Both the position numbers and the translations under genes were made by a program. Below are positions 10,160-22,615 of a DNA stretch of 64,000 nt, one piece after another (the first letter of the stretch is position 1; the number at the start of each line of letters is the position of its first letter). Source of the stretch: Protopterus annectens (Eukaryota; Chordata; Ceratodontiformes; Protopteridae); assembly GCF_019279795.1 (NCBI RefSeq), contig NC_056731.1, forward strand, positions 869,071,175 to 869,135,174. The letters are read 5' to 3'. Below the pieces are notes generated by a model. That model saw only the letters and a program-made list of their open reading frames with translations, was not told the origin of the DNA and ran no database searches.

Positions 10160-11302
10160 GGTTGGGAGGAGGAGTTTATACAGCATTAGGGCCAGTTATA
10201 AGGCCCTGCAAGACAGCAATGGCAAAGCCAGCTCTGGATTTAGAGAAAATTGGTAAATGATAATGCTTGGTGAAAGTATGCACAGAACTCCAGGTAGCAG
10301 CCTTCTAGAATATCCCTGGTAGGAACACCTCTGAGAAAGGCTGCAGAAGTAGATGCAGCCCTGGTGGAGTGAGATCTGATCCCCTGGGGGAAAGGTTTTC
10401 TATGGTGCTTATAAGAGAAATGAATGCAATGGCTTATCAATTTAGAAACGGTTTGTTTTGAAATAGCCTTCCTCTCTGCCCCTGCAGCAAATGCTACCAG
10501 CAATTGTTCAGATTTTCTTCGACATTTAGTCCTGTCCAAGTAGAATCTAAGTTGTCTGTGCACATCCAAGGAGTGCAGAAGCCATTCCCCTTTCATCTGT
10601 GGATTGGGAAAGAAGGTTGGCAAATTAATGATTAAGAGCCACACTGGAAACCACCTTGGGCATGAAGGATGGATTGGTCCTCAGAGATGCCCTGTCCACA
10701 TGAAAGACAATGAAAGGCTCCACTGCCATAAGGGCCTACAATTCAGATATCCTTCTACCTGTAGTGATTGCTAAAAGGAAGGTCGTTTTCCAAGAAAGAA
10801 ATTTTAAGTCTGCAGTAGCAGCTGGCTCGAAAGGAGGTAGAGTGAGCTTCTCCAAAACAAAGTTAAAGGTCCAAGGCAGGGGTAGGAGTTCTCCTGGGTG
10901 GTCTGAAGTTCTTTGGCCCTCTGAGATACTGTTTGAGCAGGAGATGAGAGAAGAGGGGTGGGTTCTCTTATAGTGAGCTGAAGTGTGGATTTTAATAGAG
11001 GAAAAAGACAGGCCCTTGTGCAGCATCTCAGTTAAGTATTGCAAAATCTGAGGTAAATTGGGTGCTGCTGTGCTCATCCCTAAAGACTGGTTCCAGGCAC
11101 AGAATCTTTTCCATTTGTCAGCATAAGATTTTCTAGTACTAGGTATTCTCGCCTCCAAGATGACATCCATCACAGGTTTGCTGAGGGATAGGTGTGAATT
11201 TAAGTGATTAGTCAGGCTGCAAGATTCAATGTTGGAAGCTGAGGGTGCAAAATTTGGTTCTCCTGCTGAGACAGCAAAGAAGGGGTCTGAGGCAGGTGCC
11301 AT
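10160..11302 (-). pseudogene. tyrosine recombinase (DIRS B), frameshifted
   Basis: The frame 11302-10736 carries the N-terminal SAM-like domain (ARIPSTRKSYADKWKRF) and the start of the catalytic domain, including a GRRISEL box with the first catalytic arginine. The frame then shifts, and 10644-10240 carries DVHRQLRFYLDRTK and RSHSTRAAS (HxxR). One extra base near 10301 throws the final helix out of frame. The tyrosine box KHYHL survives only in the shifted frame. At least two lesions therefore inactivate it. Confidence 0.75.
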
Positions 11303-11397
11303 GGAGATATTTGTGACACTGCGCAGGAGAGGCTACCAGTGTTGGCGTGGCCAGTCTGGAGCAATCAAAATCATTCTTGGTTTGTCCTGTTTGACTT

Positions 11398-12136
11398 TTA
11401 GCAGTACTTTGGAGAGCAGAGGGGGAATGGCATAGACTGATAGGTTTTTCCAGCTGAAGGACAGAGCATCCACTTTCCAGGCTTCTTTGCGGGGAGAGTC
11501 CTTATGCAAAACTCGTCAAACTGGTAGTTCTGGGGGGACGCAAATAGATCTATGTCTGGGCTCCCCCATTTGCTTGTCAACATGTTGAAAATCTGTGGTT
11601 CCGGTTTCCACTCATGTGGATCCATGAGATTTCTGCTTAGTCCATCTGCCAGTGTATTCAATTTTCCTGGCAGAAATTGAGCTTGTAGGTGCACTTGGTA
11701 GCTCAAGGCTGAGTTCCACAATGCCATGGCTAGTCTGCAGAGGGGGTAAAGAATGTGTACCCCCCTGCTTGTTTATGTACCACATAACCGTGGTGTTGTC
11801 CGTCTTTACCATTAGTTGTCTTGGAAGAATGTAGTCCTTGAAGGCTGTCAGAGCATTCTGTACAGCTAACATTTCTTTTTGATTGATATGTAGGTGCATT
11901 TTATTTGGGTTCCATTTGCCCTGAATGCACTTCCCTGCCAGGTGAAACCCCCCCATGCATAGTCTGATGCATCTGTAGTTAGGGATTGGGCGGCGGGGGG
12001 TAGCGTGAATGGCAGTCCCTTGTTTTGGTGGTAGGCCTCTGCCCACCATAGGAATTCCAGGCACAGGCAAGGTATGATAGGAATCATTGTTTCCAGGCTT
12101 TGACAATGTTGGCTCCATAGACTTTTTAATTACCAC
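11398..12136 (-). pseudogene. RNase H region (DIRS B)
   Basis: Broken frames contain, in order, SLTTDASD (first catalytic Asp), INQKEMLAVQ (Glu), VKTDNTTVMWYINKQGG (second Asp), and NTLADGLSR (last Asp region). They are followed by DIDLFASPQN, the usual end of this domain in DIRS. The domain degrades the RNA strand during reverse transcription. At least three frame changes are needed to read it through. Confidence 0.7.
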
Positions 12137-12873
12137 TGTAGTTTCCTCATATGCAGTCTTGCATATGGAATTAGAAGAATGCAGGAGGCCATGAACCCCA
12201 AGGCTTGCAGTATTTGTCTTGCAGATAGCAGAGTTTTTGTGGTCACTTGTTTGAAGTAAGTTACCAAATTAATTTGCTTCTCTGGCATGAGGAAAGGCAT
12301 CTGGTCAGTTGTATTCAAGCTTGCACTCAGGAATGTAATCTGTTGAGAGGGTACCAGTTGTGATTTCTTTTCGTTTATGGTGTACCCCAGACAAGTTACA
12401 ACCCTTTTTACAAACGCCAGATGATTTAGAAGTATGCCCTGCTTTTCTGCCTGAATTAGACAATCGTCCAGGTATGGACATATTTTAATATTTCTTTGCC
12501 TGCAAAATGCAATAACTGGAGCCAGGCACATTGTGAATACCCTGGGCGCAGTAGACAAGCCAAAGGGCAGTGCAGAGAACTGATAATGCAAGTAGTCTGC
12601 TTTGAAGCGTAGGTATCTTCTGCAAGATTCCCCGATTAGGATGTGGAGGTATGCTTCTTTTAAATCTAGAGTTGCCAACCAGGCATCCTTGCCTTGCATA
12701 GGAAGTAACTGGTGAAGAGTCAGCATCTTGAATTTTGGAATGTCCAGAAAGGTATTTAGAGTAGACAGGTCCAGAATTGGACGCCATGATTTGTCTTTTC
12801 TGGGTACCAGAAAAAGCTTGGAATAGAAACCTTGTCCCTTTTCCTCTTCTGGCACTGGTTGAATAGCCCCCAT
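12130..12873 (-). pseudogene. reverse transcriptase (DIRS B)
   Basis: A 247-codon open stretch contains the full palm: FLVPRKD and RPILDLSTLNTF (residues 22-42), TLDLKEAYLHI (68-78), SALPFGLSTAPRVF (100-113) and PYLDD (133-137). It ends at a TAA in place of a codon that is Tyr in element D, just after LHMRKLQW, so RNase H is cut off. It is the most intact reverse transcriptase core of the A/B/C family here, but upstream and downstream frames are broken. Confidence 0.8.
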
Positions 12874-12899
12874 GTTTAAGAGGGAAAGTACTTATTTTT

Positions 12900-14878
12900 G
12901 AGCCTCTGCTCACTGATTTGAGGGCAGGTCTGGCCACCCGTTTGGTTTTGGCAACGTGTGGAAATGAAATCTGTATCCCTGGCACACTATATTTAAAACC
13001 CATTTGTCCTGGGTTATGAGTTCCCAGTTCTTTGCATGAAGAGCAATCTTTCCTCCCAAAGGGGTGGCTAAAAGGAGTGCTTGGTAATTGTAAAAGGAAG
13101 TCATTGAGACTGTTTACCTCAGGGGGTGTCTTGTTATTTCCAGGTATGGAAGTGGAGGCCCCCCACTGCTTACATCCGAGAGTCCCCTGGGACTGAAACC
13201 TGGTGCTTTTGGTGCGTCTGGGTTTGGCTTGAGAGGAGCTGGAAAAGACCTATTCTTAATAGGCCAGTGCCTACTAAATCTTGGAGGTTGCACTTGAAAG
13301 AAATTTTTAACAGTTTGCATAGATTTAGCTTTATCTTCCATCTTTTTTAGAACTTCTTCGGCCTTATTGCCAAACAGGCAATCCTGATTTAAAGGAGCAT
13401 CCAACAATTTCGCTTTAACATGATCAGGCAAAGATTGCTCCTTAAGCCAAGCATGCCTTCTAAGCATAGACCCAGTCAGTAACAGCAGTCCTGCAGGAGG
13501 CCTCTAAAGAATCAAAACCACATTGCAAATTACGTTTTCCAACTTGTCCAGCAGAATGCAATAAATCCTGTAAATCTTTATTTTCCAGAGTCAGGAATCA
13601 ACATCATTTTCTGTTTAAGCAGTCCAATAATATGCTGTTGATATTTTAACATATGAAATTGGCGATTTAAAGCTCTGATTGCCAAGGTTGCAGAAGTATA
13701 AACCTTCTTACCCCATCTATCCAGCGCCCTGGAGTCTCTATCAGAAGGGATAGGATTTTAGCAGTAGAAGCCTTAATGCCCTTGGGCCCCCGATAAATGG
13801 TTTCTGGATCTGCAACAGGATTTTTGAAAAGGAACTTGTGGGACTCAGGAACCCTGTAGTATCTGTCAGGTTTACTAGAAGCCAGAGGCAGGGAATCAGG
13901 GCCAAAACTGGATTCCGAGAACACATCATCAACAATGTCTAGTACAGGAGGTATAGCCAAAGGCCTATGCTGAGGTAGAAGGAGGAAATCCCTAAGCCTC
14001 TTTTTTGAATCAGAAAATTCCTGACTTTCCCAGTGGAAATGCTCCCTTAAGGTATGTACAGTTTCCCCAAAAGAAAAATCCTCAGGAGGGGAAGCAGAGG
14101 GAATGGAATCCTCTGCATCAGAATCCTCATAAGTAGGTATGGACAAATCCAGGTCATTAGAATAGTCAGAAGAAACAGAATCCTGATCAGAAAATTCATA
14201 ACCAAGCTCACCCTAGGCATTTGGGGGGGGGGGGGGGGTTTGACTACTCCCGATTAGAGTAATCAGATCTTCAGCCATTTTGATCAATTGTTTTTTTAGG
14301 CATAGGGGCCTGAGCATGTGGCCCGGGCATCAGTTTTTTAGACATAGATCGAGATTTAGGCCTTGGCAATGAAGTGGAGTCGATTTAATATGCAAGTCTG
14401 TAGACCTGAATACACCCTCAGAAGCCGTTGCCTGCACAGCGGCTCCGGACCCATCCAAGGTAGAGACATCCACGCGTTCCATAGGTGAAGCATCTCGCGG
14501 CATACCTGACTCCGAATGGGTCTCAGTAGAGGCCTGTGAAATCAGAAGTAGTGTAGTGGGTATCAGGGGCTGCAAAAGTGCCTCACTGAGTACCGGCGAA
14601 CTGGCGACTGGCTTAGGAGAACTGTCATAGACAGTTTTGGACCTCGGCGGCCTGTCTATCTTTGCGCTTTTTCAGAATCCTGGTGGTCGGATGGCTAACA
14701 GATGACATTTCTGGATAATTAAACCAAGAACCGAAATATTTAGAGGTAAAAATAAAGCACAAAACAGACAGCAAGGTACGTCGTGGTCAGGGCCTAGGCA
14801 AGGAATACAGTACGAATGAAAATCTTTGCGATGCATTTGCTTTCCACAAGTAATGCAATTATTAACTTTTACTGACAT
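12900..14878 (-). pseudogene. gag-like protein (DIRS B), fragmented
   Basis: The start is taken at 14878 (MSVKVNN), as in the other copies. The Cys cluster (CITCGKQ, CIPCLGPDHD, CCLFC) follows. The Ser-rich middle is broken near 14220-14350 by a poly-G run. 14146-13667 carries DSDAEDSIPSASPPEDFSFG and KKRLRDFLLLPQHRPLAIPP, then PDRYYRVPESHKF. 13467-13114 carries HAWLKEQSLPDHVKAKLLDAP and a basic C-terminal part. 13104-12910 leads into the polymerase. Several indels separate these frames. Confidence 0.7.
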
Positions 14879-15014
14879 CGGTAAGTAGCAAGAAAAAGTT
14901 TCCCCAACAGGGTACTTAGCTTTAAGTTGAAGACTTAGATTCTGAAACTCGAAAACGAAAATTTCAGGAGTCGGCCAACCGGCACTTACAAACTGCTTCA
15001 GGCAACGCACGGCA

Positions 15015-15175
15015 AGACAAACTGATGCAATGGTGTCGGATGCATATTTTATACCCCTGATGACCTGACGTCATGGAAGAAGGGACAGCAACCGACGCAG
15101 GATCCAACACTTTGTAAATCAGGCCGACTGAGGGCAACCTGCCAGCAGATTACCTAAATGTAACAACTGCAACAA
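15015..15175 (-). repeat. right inverted terminal repeat of DIRS B
   Basis: Inverted partner of 9712-9870. It includes a minus-strand TATAAAA at 15047-15053, about 170 bp upstream of the gag ATG (14878), the likely promoter of the element. Confidence 0.8.
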
Positions 15176-15189
15176 TGAAACATGAACAT

Positions 15190-16400
15190 CTGACTTATGG
15201 AACCACATTCTCCTTCCAGCTTTTTTTCTAGAAAAGGTCCTCAGATGGGTCAAAAAAGGGATTCCCACTGCAGAGTCTTACCATCTTGTTGGCTCCTGGT
15301 TAGTGCATCTTTTACCTTTGGCCAAATACAGTGAAGCCATCAAATGACAGACATTTTAAAGCTTTCTGCAAAATCACACAGGCACATCTGGTAGTGCCGA
15401 TGTATGCTGATTCCAGTGGTTGCAGCCCTAGTCGTGTCATCAGCTGTATTAGAAAGCAGTTGCATGGTTATAAGTTGGAAGTAGACTGAAGGGTAGAAAG
15501 CTTACAGACCAGGTCTTCTGAACATTTGTAGGCGGGTTACCCAAGAGAGACTTGGAAAGTTTTTTTGTAAAGTCTCTCTGAAATCTGGTAACATGGGCCA
15601 AATAATTCAGTACTCTAAGTGAAAAAGTCACTGAAGAGTACATTCATTTCCAAAATCAGTCATTAGCCCTAGACTCCCTGCTAGTTAGACGGATAGAGGA
15701 ACTTTCCTCAGACAGATCCTTTTTAGCTTCTGCCACTAATACCATGGCATCAACTGTTGGAACTTTGCTCTGTTTCCTTTCCTTTGGATCAGCCAGTAGC
15801 CTGTCCTTTTTTGGGGATCATTTTCCCCCATGTCAGGGTCCTCATTCTCACTGAGCCATGAGGTGAATAAGGGGATCAAAGGGTGGTACCACCAAGGATG
15901 ATGTTGAACTGGCATTCTATCAAAGAATTAGTGGTGTATCGCCCCCCTTCTGTTGCATTAATTCAAGGATCTCACCAAAGGTGACGTCTTCTGAGGGGGC
16001 AATAGAGGAGCCATCACCTTCAAGGTTTGTGTCTTCAGTGAAATACCCTGGGGATGCCTATATGTTACCACTTCCACAACTTTCCTGTGAAATGCTTCTG
16101 GTGTGAGATATGAAAGTTTTGAATCAGACTGAGAGCTAATGTAGCTACCTGCCTACCAAATCAAAAAGGATAAACTATCAGCAACTACCAGTGAAAAAAT
16201 ACCCTAACCCAAACGAAGAGAAATCCCTCTCAATAAGGATACTTGCTTGTAGAAGAGCCCTCAAACATTACCAAAGTTTTCAGATAAACTAGGTCTGAGG
16301 TACTAGGAGGAGTGGAAGAATTATGGATAGGGAAGGAGTCACAGCCCTGGAACAGAGAAGCTTCCGAGTCCGTGCAGAGGTCGGAGATCCAATCAGATCC
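15190..16400 (-). mobile_element. DIRS-type element G, right (5') part with gag remnant
   Basis: Immediately after B the sequence CTTATGGAACCACATT matches element E gag (CTTACGGAACCACATT near 46094), as expected for the continuation of G. 15643-15449 reads SVTFSLRVLNYLAHVTRFQRDF, aligned with the same gag helix in E. Similarity then fades and is lost near 16400. The 5' gag start and right terminal repeat of G are missing or unrecognisable. Confidence 0.6.
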
Positions 16401-16929
16401 GACAACCCAGGGCTGAATCAGATGAAAAAAAACATTTTATGGATAATGGGCACCATAACCAACAAATAATCCTTGAACTAGGGGAACAAACAGGCCAATG
16501 GGATGTACAAGCAGAAAGCTTAATAATCTGAGGGAACTGGGAGAGAAAAAAATGGTATGCAAGAATGGACAGGAATGAGACTTTGTTTAAAGCACTGAGT
16601 ACTGATACACCAAAGCCAAAGAAATGCTGATACTTGGGTGTGGCTGCTCTGCATTCAACACAGCAGTAAAATGCTTGCATATCTTGTTCACTTTCCTAAA
16701 AGAATTCAATATCAAAATTGCTTTCATTTCTTACCTTATTTCACTTTTTTACGACCAAAAATGTTCACTACGAGGGCCGTCAATGATGGGAGCTTATTTT
16801 AATTATATCTGGTTCCAGCAATGCAACTTGTGGCCCCATAACAGAGACCACCTAAATATGTAAGCCCTTCAGCAATCCAATTTAGGAAAAGATGAAATTA
16901 CTAGATGTCAGATGACAATTTCGTACTTA
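16401..16929. other. no recognised feature
   Basis: No gene or repeat recognised. It may include the degraded upstream part of the LINE that begins to be readable near 16930. Confidence 0.35.
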
Positions 16930-17201
16930 TACCACATTCAACTGGATAATCTGCATACAAAGTATGCAATGCGCATAAATTGGTAATACGTTAGCTACCT
17001 AGCACACATCTTTTAGACATTCACAATCTTGCACATTGATAAAACTGGTCATCCACAAGTCCAATTCCATCCATGACATCATTAGAAAACAACATGAGAA
17101 GGACCTTGACACACTATCAGACTGGCTGATACAATCCAATGTTAAACACCAGGAAAACAAAATCCCTGAACTTAAGACAAAATCTCCTCCGTCCCATGTA
17201 A
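16930..17201 (+). mobile_element. CR1/L2-type LINE fragment, left of DIRS C
   Basis: The plus strand reads HKSNSIHDI and then KDLDTLSDWLIQSN and KTKSL. This is the reverse transcriptase segment that follows the YADD box in CR1/L2 LINEs (LxxLSDWLxxNxLKLNxxKT). It stops at the left end of DIRS C and continues beyond its right end. It is old and frameshifted. Confidence 0.55.
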
Positions 17202-17439
17202 AGTACAGTTGTGTACACTTACCATAAATGTAGATGTTCGAGTGTATTCACTGTTGCAGTCATTACATTTGGGTAATCTGCTGGCAGGTTGCCCTCAGTC
17301 GGCCCTGATTTCAAGTCTTGGGTCCTCGCCGGTTGTTGTCTCTCCTCTTTCCGAAAGCGTCAGGTCGTCAGAATTAAAAAAACAGCAGCCCAGCTTTCTT
17401 TTTTCTTCCCTTCTGCCCGATGTGCCCTGGTGCAAAAAA

Positions 17440-17471
17440 AAAATATATATATATATCTATATATACACACA

Positions 17472-17504
<33 letters not shown>

Positions 17505-17523
17505 CACACACATACACACACAT
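17440..17523. repeat. TA/CA microsatellite
   Basis: (TA)n followed by interrupted (CA)n, lying between the left terminal repeat and ICR of DIRS C. Element D has a (TA)n tract at the equivalent place (about 36609-36628). Confidence 0.95.
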
Positions 17524-17644
17524 GATATTTATTAAACAAATCTACAAAGAAGGAAACACACGTGAGTTAGAAGGAAAAAGAAGAGAAGAAAAGATAAACC
17601 TGACTACAGATGGGGGGGGTGAATAAACCTGGACATGGATGTGT

Positions 17645-17725
17645 CTACATAGTGTAACATCTACATTTATGGTAGTGCTGTGTTCAACTGTACTATGTTC
17701 TTCATGTTTCAGCAGCATGTCATTA
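17645..17725. repeat. ICR of DIRS C, degraded
   Basis: AACATCTACATTTATGGTA and CAACTGTACTATGTTCTTCA match the ICR of B. The outer parts are eroded. Confidence 0.65.
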
Positions 17726-17729
17726 ACGG

Positions 17730-20060
17730 GTGTGATGGGTGGGAGCTGGAGCTAAGCAGCATTGAGAGCAGCATTGCATACCCAGCTATAAAGACCTGCA
17801 AGGGAGCCCAGGATTTAGAGTAGAGCCCTGGATTTAGGTAGATGTGCATGGAGAAATGCTTTGAACAGCTGTGCTAGAATAGCTGAAGCTCTGCCCTAGA
17901 ATGAGGTTGGTTTGGTAAGAGCTGTAGAAAGGCTGCTGGCTGCCTGAGGGCAGAGGTGGAATGAATGGTAACAGGTACACCATGGGTTAGCAGAAAGCAG
18001 CATGCAGTGGCTTATCCACTTTGGCTTTGTCTTTGCTGATCCTGCTCTGCCTTTTAATCTACCTTTCCTTAGAATCTTGCAGCATTTTGCTCAGTTTTTC
18101 TGCTATTGTTTCTTACTGTTTCTCTGGATTTGGATAAAGGTTCAAGTAATGATTCTCAATGCTCCCCGGAAAGGAAATTGTCTAAAAGTGGATTTGAGTA
18201 ATTGCTTGGGGTGGCAGATGATGGGGAACCAATGACAAAAATAAAAAAACCAGTGAGGGCATGAAAGTAAGATTCTGAAACAGTGAAAACCTGTCTGGGT
18301 AAAGATGATGCTGTTTCCTCTCTCTGATAGCATTGAAACTACAGAAACAACAGCAGAGCTGTTTTTGCTTTTACCATAAATGTTTGATAGGGTCCCATGT
18401 TAAAATGGTGCAGGGTGAGCTCAATGGAGCAGAATTGAGCTTTTTGAGGGTCCAATGATGTCCCATTGAGGAGGCTGGTGATAGATGGTCTAGGCCTTAA
18501 AAGCCTTATCCTTGATGAGAAGAATGATTAGATGCTGTAATGATCCAAATAAAAGATTGTGTATTGAAAGATATAATGAGGACATTAATGTGGAATCATT
18601 GGTTTTACAAGATAGGCCTTTTATCTGTCTGGTCAGTCCTCTAGTATATTATCTCCTTCTGTTTTAAATATATGTCATTTTTCCTTGTGTTTTATTCCAA
18701 TGTATTTTATCGCTTCCATCAGCCAGCTATTGATAGGTTCTCTATCTAGTACTTCTGGATCTGATCTGATTGTCCATCACACACAGTTAGTTGGAGGTGC
18801 ATCAGATATGATGATTGATTGTCCATGTTGCTGTTTTGATGATTGTAGGTGATGATTGTTTTAGAGAAGGTTTGACTGGGTAAGACTAGAGTTTCTTTGG
18901 TGGAGGAGACAGGAGCTGAGGGTATTGGGACTGGTTTCCTTATGCTTGGTTTTGCAGGTATTGGCCCCAACTAGTATCATCTTTGGTTTCAGAATCTTGA
19001 AGTTTAGGATGACCTTGATTAGGAGCGGAGTGGGAGGAATCAAGGCATTCTTTCCATGGTTCTCAGCTGTGAGGGTCCTCGTCCACTTTCCATGCTTGTC
19101 TGTGAATAAATAATTTGTAGACAAGAGTCTGTATTGATGTTTTCAATTGATTTTTAGTTGATCTTTGTAGATCTAGGAATTTTCTCCTTATATTCTCTAG
19201 GTGTATTGTTGAGTCCCACGGATTAATTTTTGATCAGCAGGATGAATGTGGTTTTGTGGTCCTGATCGTGTTTCAGCCCTGGAATCACAAGCTACAGGAA
19301 TTGTGGCCCAGTGAGGCATATTGCCCCCAGTGAATGTGGTCCTTGATTGCCAAAGGGGAGTGTTTTTGTTGGTAGCATGCTTGTATGCCGCATTTATGGC
19401 TGTGATTTGCTTTTAACTCTTAGATCCCTGAATGCAGATGCACAGGAAGTGGGTTTGGGCTGTTGGGGCATTTCTATTTTTGGCCCCATAGCATCCCAGA
19501 GAGGTTGAGATGCATATGCATTTGTTTTGGTATGCAGGGAATGAGATGCATCATAAATGAATTGCCCTGCAGGCAATCTGATCGTCTCTGTTATGGTTTG
19601 GCCGAGGGTTGTTGAGAAATCATTGTTTCCTGTGAGACCCATATATTGTTTTTAGAAACATTTTACTCCACTGCTGCAGGCAGGAAAATGAGAAGGTTGC
19701 ATATGGAAATCAAGAGACAATGGATGCCATCTGGGCAGGGCTGGCAATCAGTTTGAAAATAAGACCTCACTTATTGACATCATGGGCAGAATATGCCTAT
19801 CTAGATTTCTTTGTCTTGCCATGGGCTCCAGAGCCATCAGAAATTCAACCATTTGCTTGAAGGTGTTAGTTCAGTTCAGTTTGCTGTTCTACCGCAGCAT
19901 TCAGAAATGGGGCAGTTGTATGAGGGCTTCCATGAGGGGCAGTTGTATTCAAGAGAGCACTTGAAGTGTTTCTCTTTGGAGAGGGTACTAGTTTGTGCAG
20001 GAAGGGGTAGTTTGTGTGGGCTAGGAATGCATCCTCCTACAATCACAAGAATTCCTAATC
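17730..20060 (-). pseudogene. very degraded recombinase and RNase H region (DIRS C)
   Basis: Only scattered similarity remains. 17770-18140 aligns loosely with the recombinase tail of B. 19240-19640 recalls the RNase H part. No catalytic motif is readable in frame, and 18300-19100 shows no DIRS similarity that I can defend. This part is clearly more decayed than the right half of the same element. Confidence 0.35.
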
Positions 20061-20650
20061 AAGAGAGAGTAAGGTTGTTATCCAGGTGTATGCTAGACAA
20101 AGTCCAATTTAAGATGCATTTAATATACTTCTTCCTCTGCAAAATGCAATTACACTGGTGCACAGTGCAGAGAGGTGGTAATCTTTTAGGTCTAAAGTCA
20201 CCAGCCAAGCACTCTTGCCCAGCATGGGCAGAAGCTGCTGCAAAGTCAGCATTTTGAATTTTGTAATGTCCAGGTATGTGTTCAAAATTGATAAATCCAG
20301 TATTCGCCACCTGGCCTTGTCCTTTCTGGGTACCAAGAACAGTCGAGTAAAAACCTTGTCCTTTTTCCTGTTCTGGTACTGTCTGAATGGCCCCCATATC
20401 CATGAGGGACAATCTGTTTCTGTGCCTCTGCCCATTGATTTTTTGGCAGATCTGGCCAACCATTTGCCATTGGCAGAGTGTGGAAATAGAATCTGTATCC
20501 CTGTGATACGATGTTTAGTATCCACTTGTCCTGGGTTATTAACTGCCAATTTTGAGCAAAAAGTGCTAATTTTCCCCCCTATGGGTGCTGCCAAAAGATA
20601 AGTGCTTGGTGTAGGCAGAGGAAAGTCATTGGGATTGCTTTCTGTAGGTT
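20059..20650 (-). pseudogene. reverse transcriptase N-terminal part (DIRS C)
   Basis: The frames contain GGKIS, LFLVPRKDKARWRILDLSILNT, TKFKMLTLQQLLPMLGKSAWLVTLDLK (palm motif A) and then stop. The SALPFGL and YLDD boxes are absent, because DNA between motif A and the position of 20100 is lost. The enzyme would be non-functional. Confidence 0.7.
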
Positions 20651-20659
20651 TGCGCTTTA

Positions 20660-22440
20660 TCTCCTCCAGATTTGGAGGTGGAAGCGCCCCATTGTTTTGA
20701 CCTGTATGAATCTTGAGCCTGGTATCTGGAACCCTTAGGGTGTTTGGATTTGCCCCTTTGAGCTCTGCCTGACACAGGAAAGGACCAATTTTTTTGTAGG
20801 CCAGTGTCTACTGAATCTTGGTGGCTGCACTTGTAAGAAGTCTTTAACAGTTTGCATAGACTTAGCTTTGTCTTCCATTTTCTTTAAAACCTCTTATGCC
20901 TTAATACCAAAATACCAAACAGAGAATCATGCTGTAAAGGTGCATCTAGCAATTTAGCTTTAACATGATCAGGCAAATTTTGTTCCTTTAACCATGCATG
21001 CCTCCTAATTACAGATCCAGTAACTGCGGCCCTGCAGGAGGCCTCTAAGGAATCAAAACCACATTGCAAAGTATGCTTTCTAACTTGTTCAGCTGCATGC
21101 AATAATTCCTTCAAGTCTTTATTTTCTGCACATTCTGAAATCATAATTTTCTGTTTCAGCAATCCCATAACATGTTGTTGGTACTTAAGCATATGAAATT
21201 GACAGTTTAAGGCCCTGATTTCCAAGGTTGCGGATGTATAAACCTTTTTTCCCCATCTGTCCAGTGCCCTTGAATCTCTGTCAGAGGGGGTAGGATTTTT
21301 TGCTGTTGACACCTTAACTCCCTTTGGACCCTGTGAAATAGTTTTAGGATCAGCATCAGGGTTTCTAAATAAAAATTTATGTGGGTCAGGGACCCTGTAA
21401 TATCCGTCAGGCTTACTGGGAGCCGGAGGTAAGGAGTCAGGGGTCAAGCTGGACTCCGAAAACACATCCACAATGTCCAAAACAGGGGGAATGGCTAAAG
21501 GCCTCTGCTGAGGGATAAGAAGGAAATCCCCAAGTCTCTTTTTTGATTCTGAGAAGTCTTGACTCTCCCAGTGAAAATGCTCCCTCAAAGTATGCAAGGT
21601 TTCTCCAAATGAATAATCCTCAGGAGGAGATGCAGATGGAATAGACTCTTCAGCATTAGAATCCTCATAGGGAGGTATAGATAATTCCTGATCAGAAGAG
21701 GAATCAGAAGAAATAAAACCTGATCTGAAGATTCATAATCAGTGTCTTACCTAGGCCTCTTATCAGGAGGGGGATGGGTACCCCTGATCAAGTTAATAAG
21801 GTCTTCAGCCATTTTGATCATCTGTTTTTTTAGACAGAGGCCTGTGCATGTGGCTCATGCATCAGTTTTTTAGTTTTGGAAGTTGCTTTTGTCTTTGGTT
21901 TTGCAGCTGTCATCTGTTTGATATACAAATGTTGAGGTCTGAATACACCCTCAGAAGCCGCTGCCTGTTCAGCGGCTCTGGACCCATCCGAGAGAGATAC
22001 ATCCATTGGTCCAATACCTTGAGTATCTTGCGGCATGCCGGACCCCACATGGGTGTTGGTAGAGGCCTGCGACTCGAAGTTAGTGGGTATCAGGGGCTGT
22101 GAAAGCGCCTCACTGAGTACCGGCGAACTGGCGACTGGCTTAGGAGAAGCTTTGTCGTCTGATTTGGATCTCGACTGCCTTTCTCTGTCCTTTTCTTTGC
22201 GTTATGTACTCCGGTAGTTGGATTGCTATCAGACGACATTTCTGGGTAGTTAAATCTGTTTCCAAAATACTTTGATGCAAAAATATACAGACTCTTAATA
22301 GCGCGTTGGCTAAATCTAGCACAGAACCGACAGCCAGGCACGTTGTGATCAGGGCCTACGCAAGGAATACAGTATAAATGGAAATCCTTATGAGGTATTT
22401 GCTTCCCACAAGTAATACAATTATTAACTTTTTCTGACAT
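20660..22440 (-). pseudogene. gag-like protein (DIRS C)
   Basis: The start is MSEKVNN at 22440. The N-terminal Cys cluster (CITCGKQIPH, CIPCVGPDHN, CRFC) is intact. The middle is frameshifted near 22200 and 21720. 21597-20884 is a 237-codon frame with LREHFHWESQDFSESKKRLGDF, PQQRPLAIPP, PDGYYRVPDPHKF, RALNCQFHMLKYQ and HAWLKEQNLPDHVKAKLLDAP. This matches B and D over the conserved core. A TATA box sits upstream at 22616-22622. Gag of DIRS elements is thought to package the RNA. Confidence 0.72.
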
Positions 22441-22615
22441 CGGTAAAAAGCAAGAAAAAAGTTTCCCCAACGGGGTACTTGGCTTTTAGTGAAGACTTCA
22501 GTTCTGAAACTCAAACTCGAATATTTCAGTAGTCTGCCGACCGGCACTTGCGAAATGCTTCTGCTTCGGGCACCGTGCGGCAAGAAAGACTGGAGAAAAT
22601 GGCATCGGCTGCATG

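Larger units (their letters stand above)
9669..15189 (-). mobile_element. DIRS-type retrotransposon B, near full length
   Basis: The element runs from AGTACAGTTGTGTAC at 9669 to GAACAT at 15189, about 5.5 kb. Terminal repeats lie at about 9712-9870 and 15015-15175, and an ICR at 10043-10146. Minus-strand gag, reverse transcriptase, RNase H and tyrosine recombinase are all recognisable in the usual order. It interrupts element G: the flanks on both sides match consecutive parts of element E. No target-site duplication is seen. Confidence 0.88.

Noticed and set aside
14221..14240. Poly-G run as a regulatory or quadruplex element
   Set aside because: It interrupts the DIRS B gag frame. Similar poly-G/poly-C runs occur at several unrelated places and look like slippage or assembly-prone tracts.
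17440..17523. Regular repeats suggesting a CRISPR-like array
   Set aside because: This is a TA/CA microsatellite with no spacers, and the window is plainly eukaryotic.
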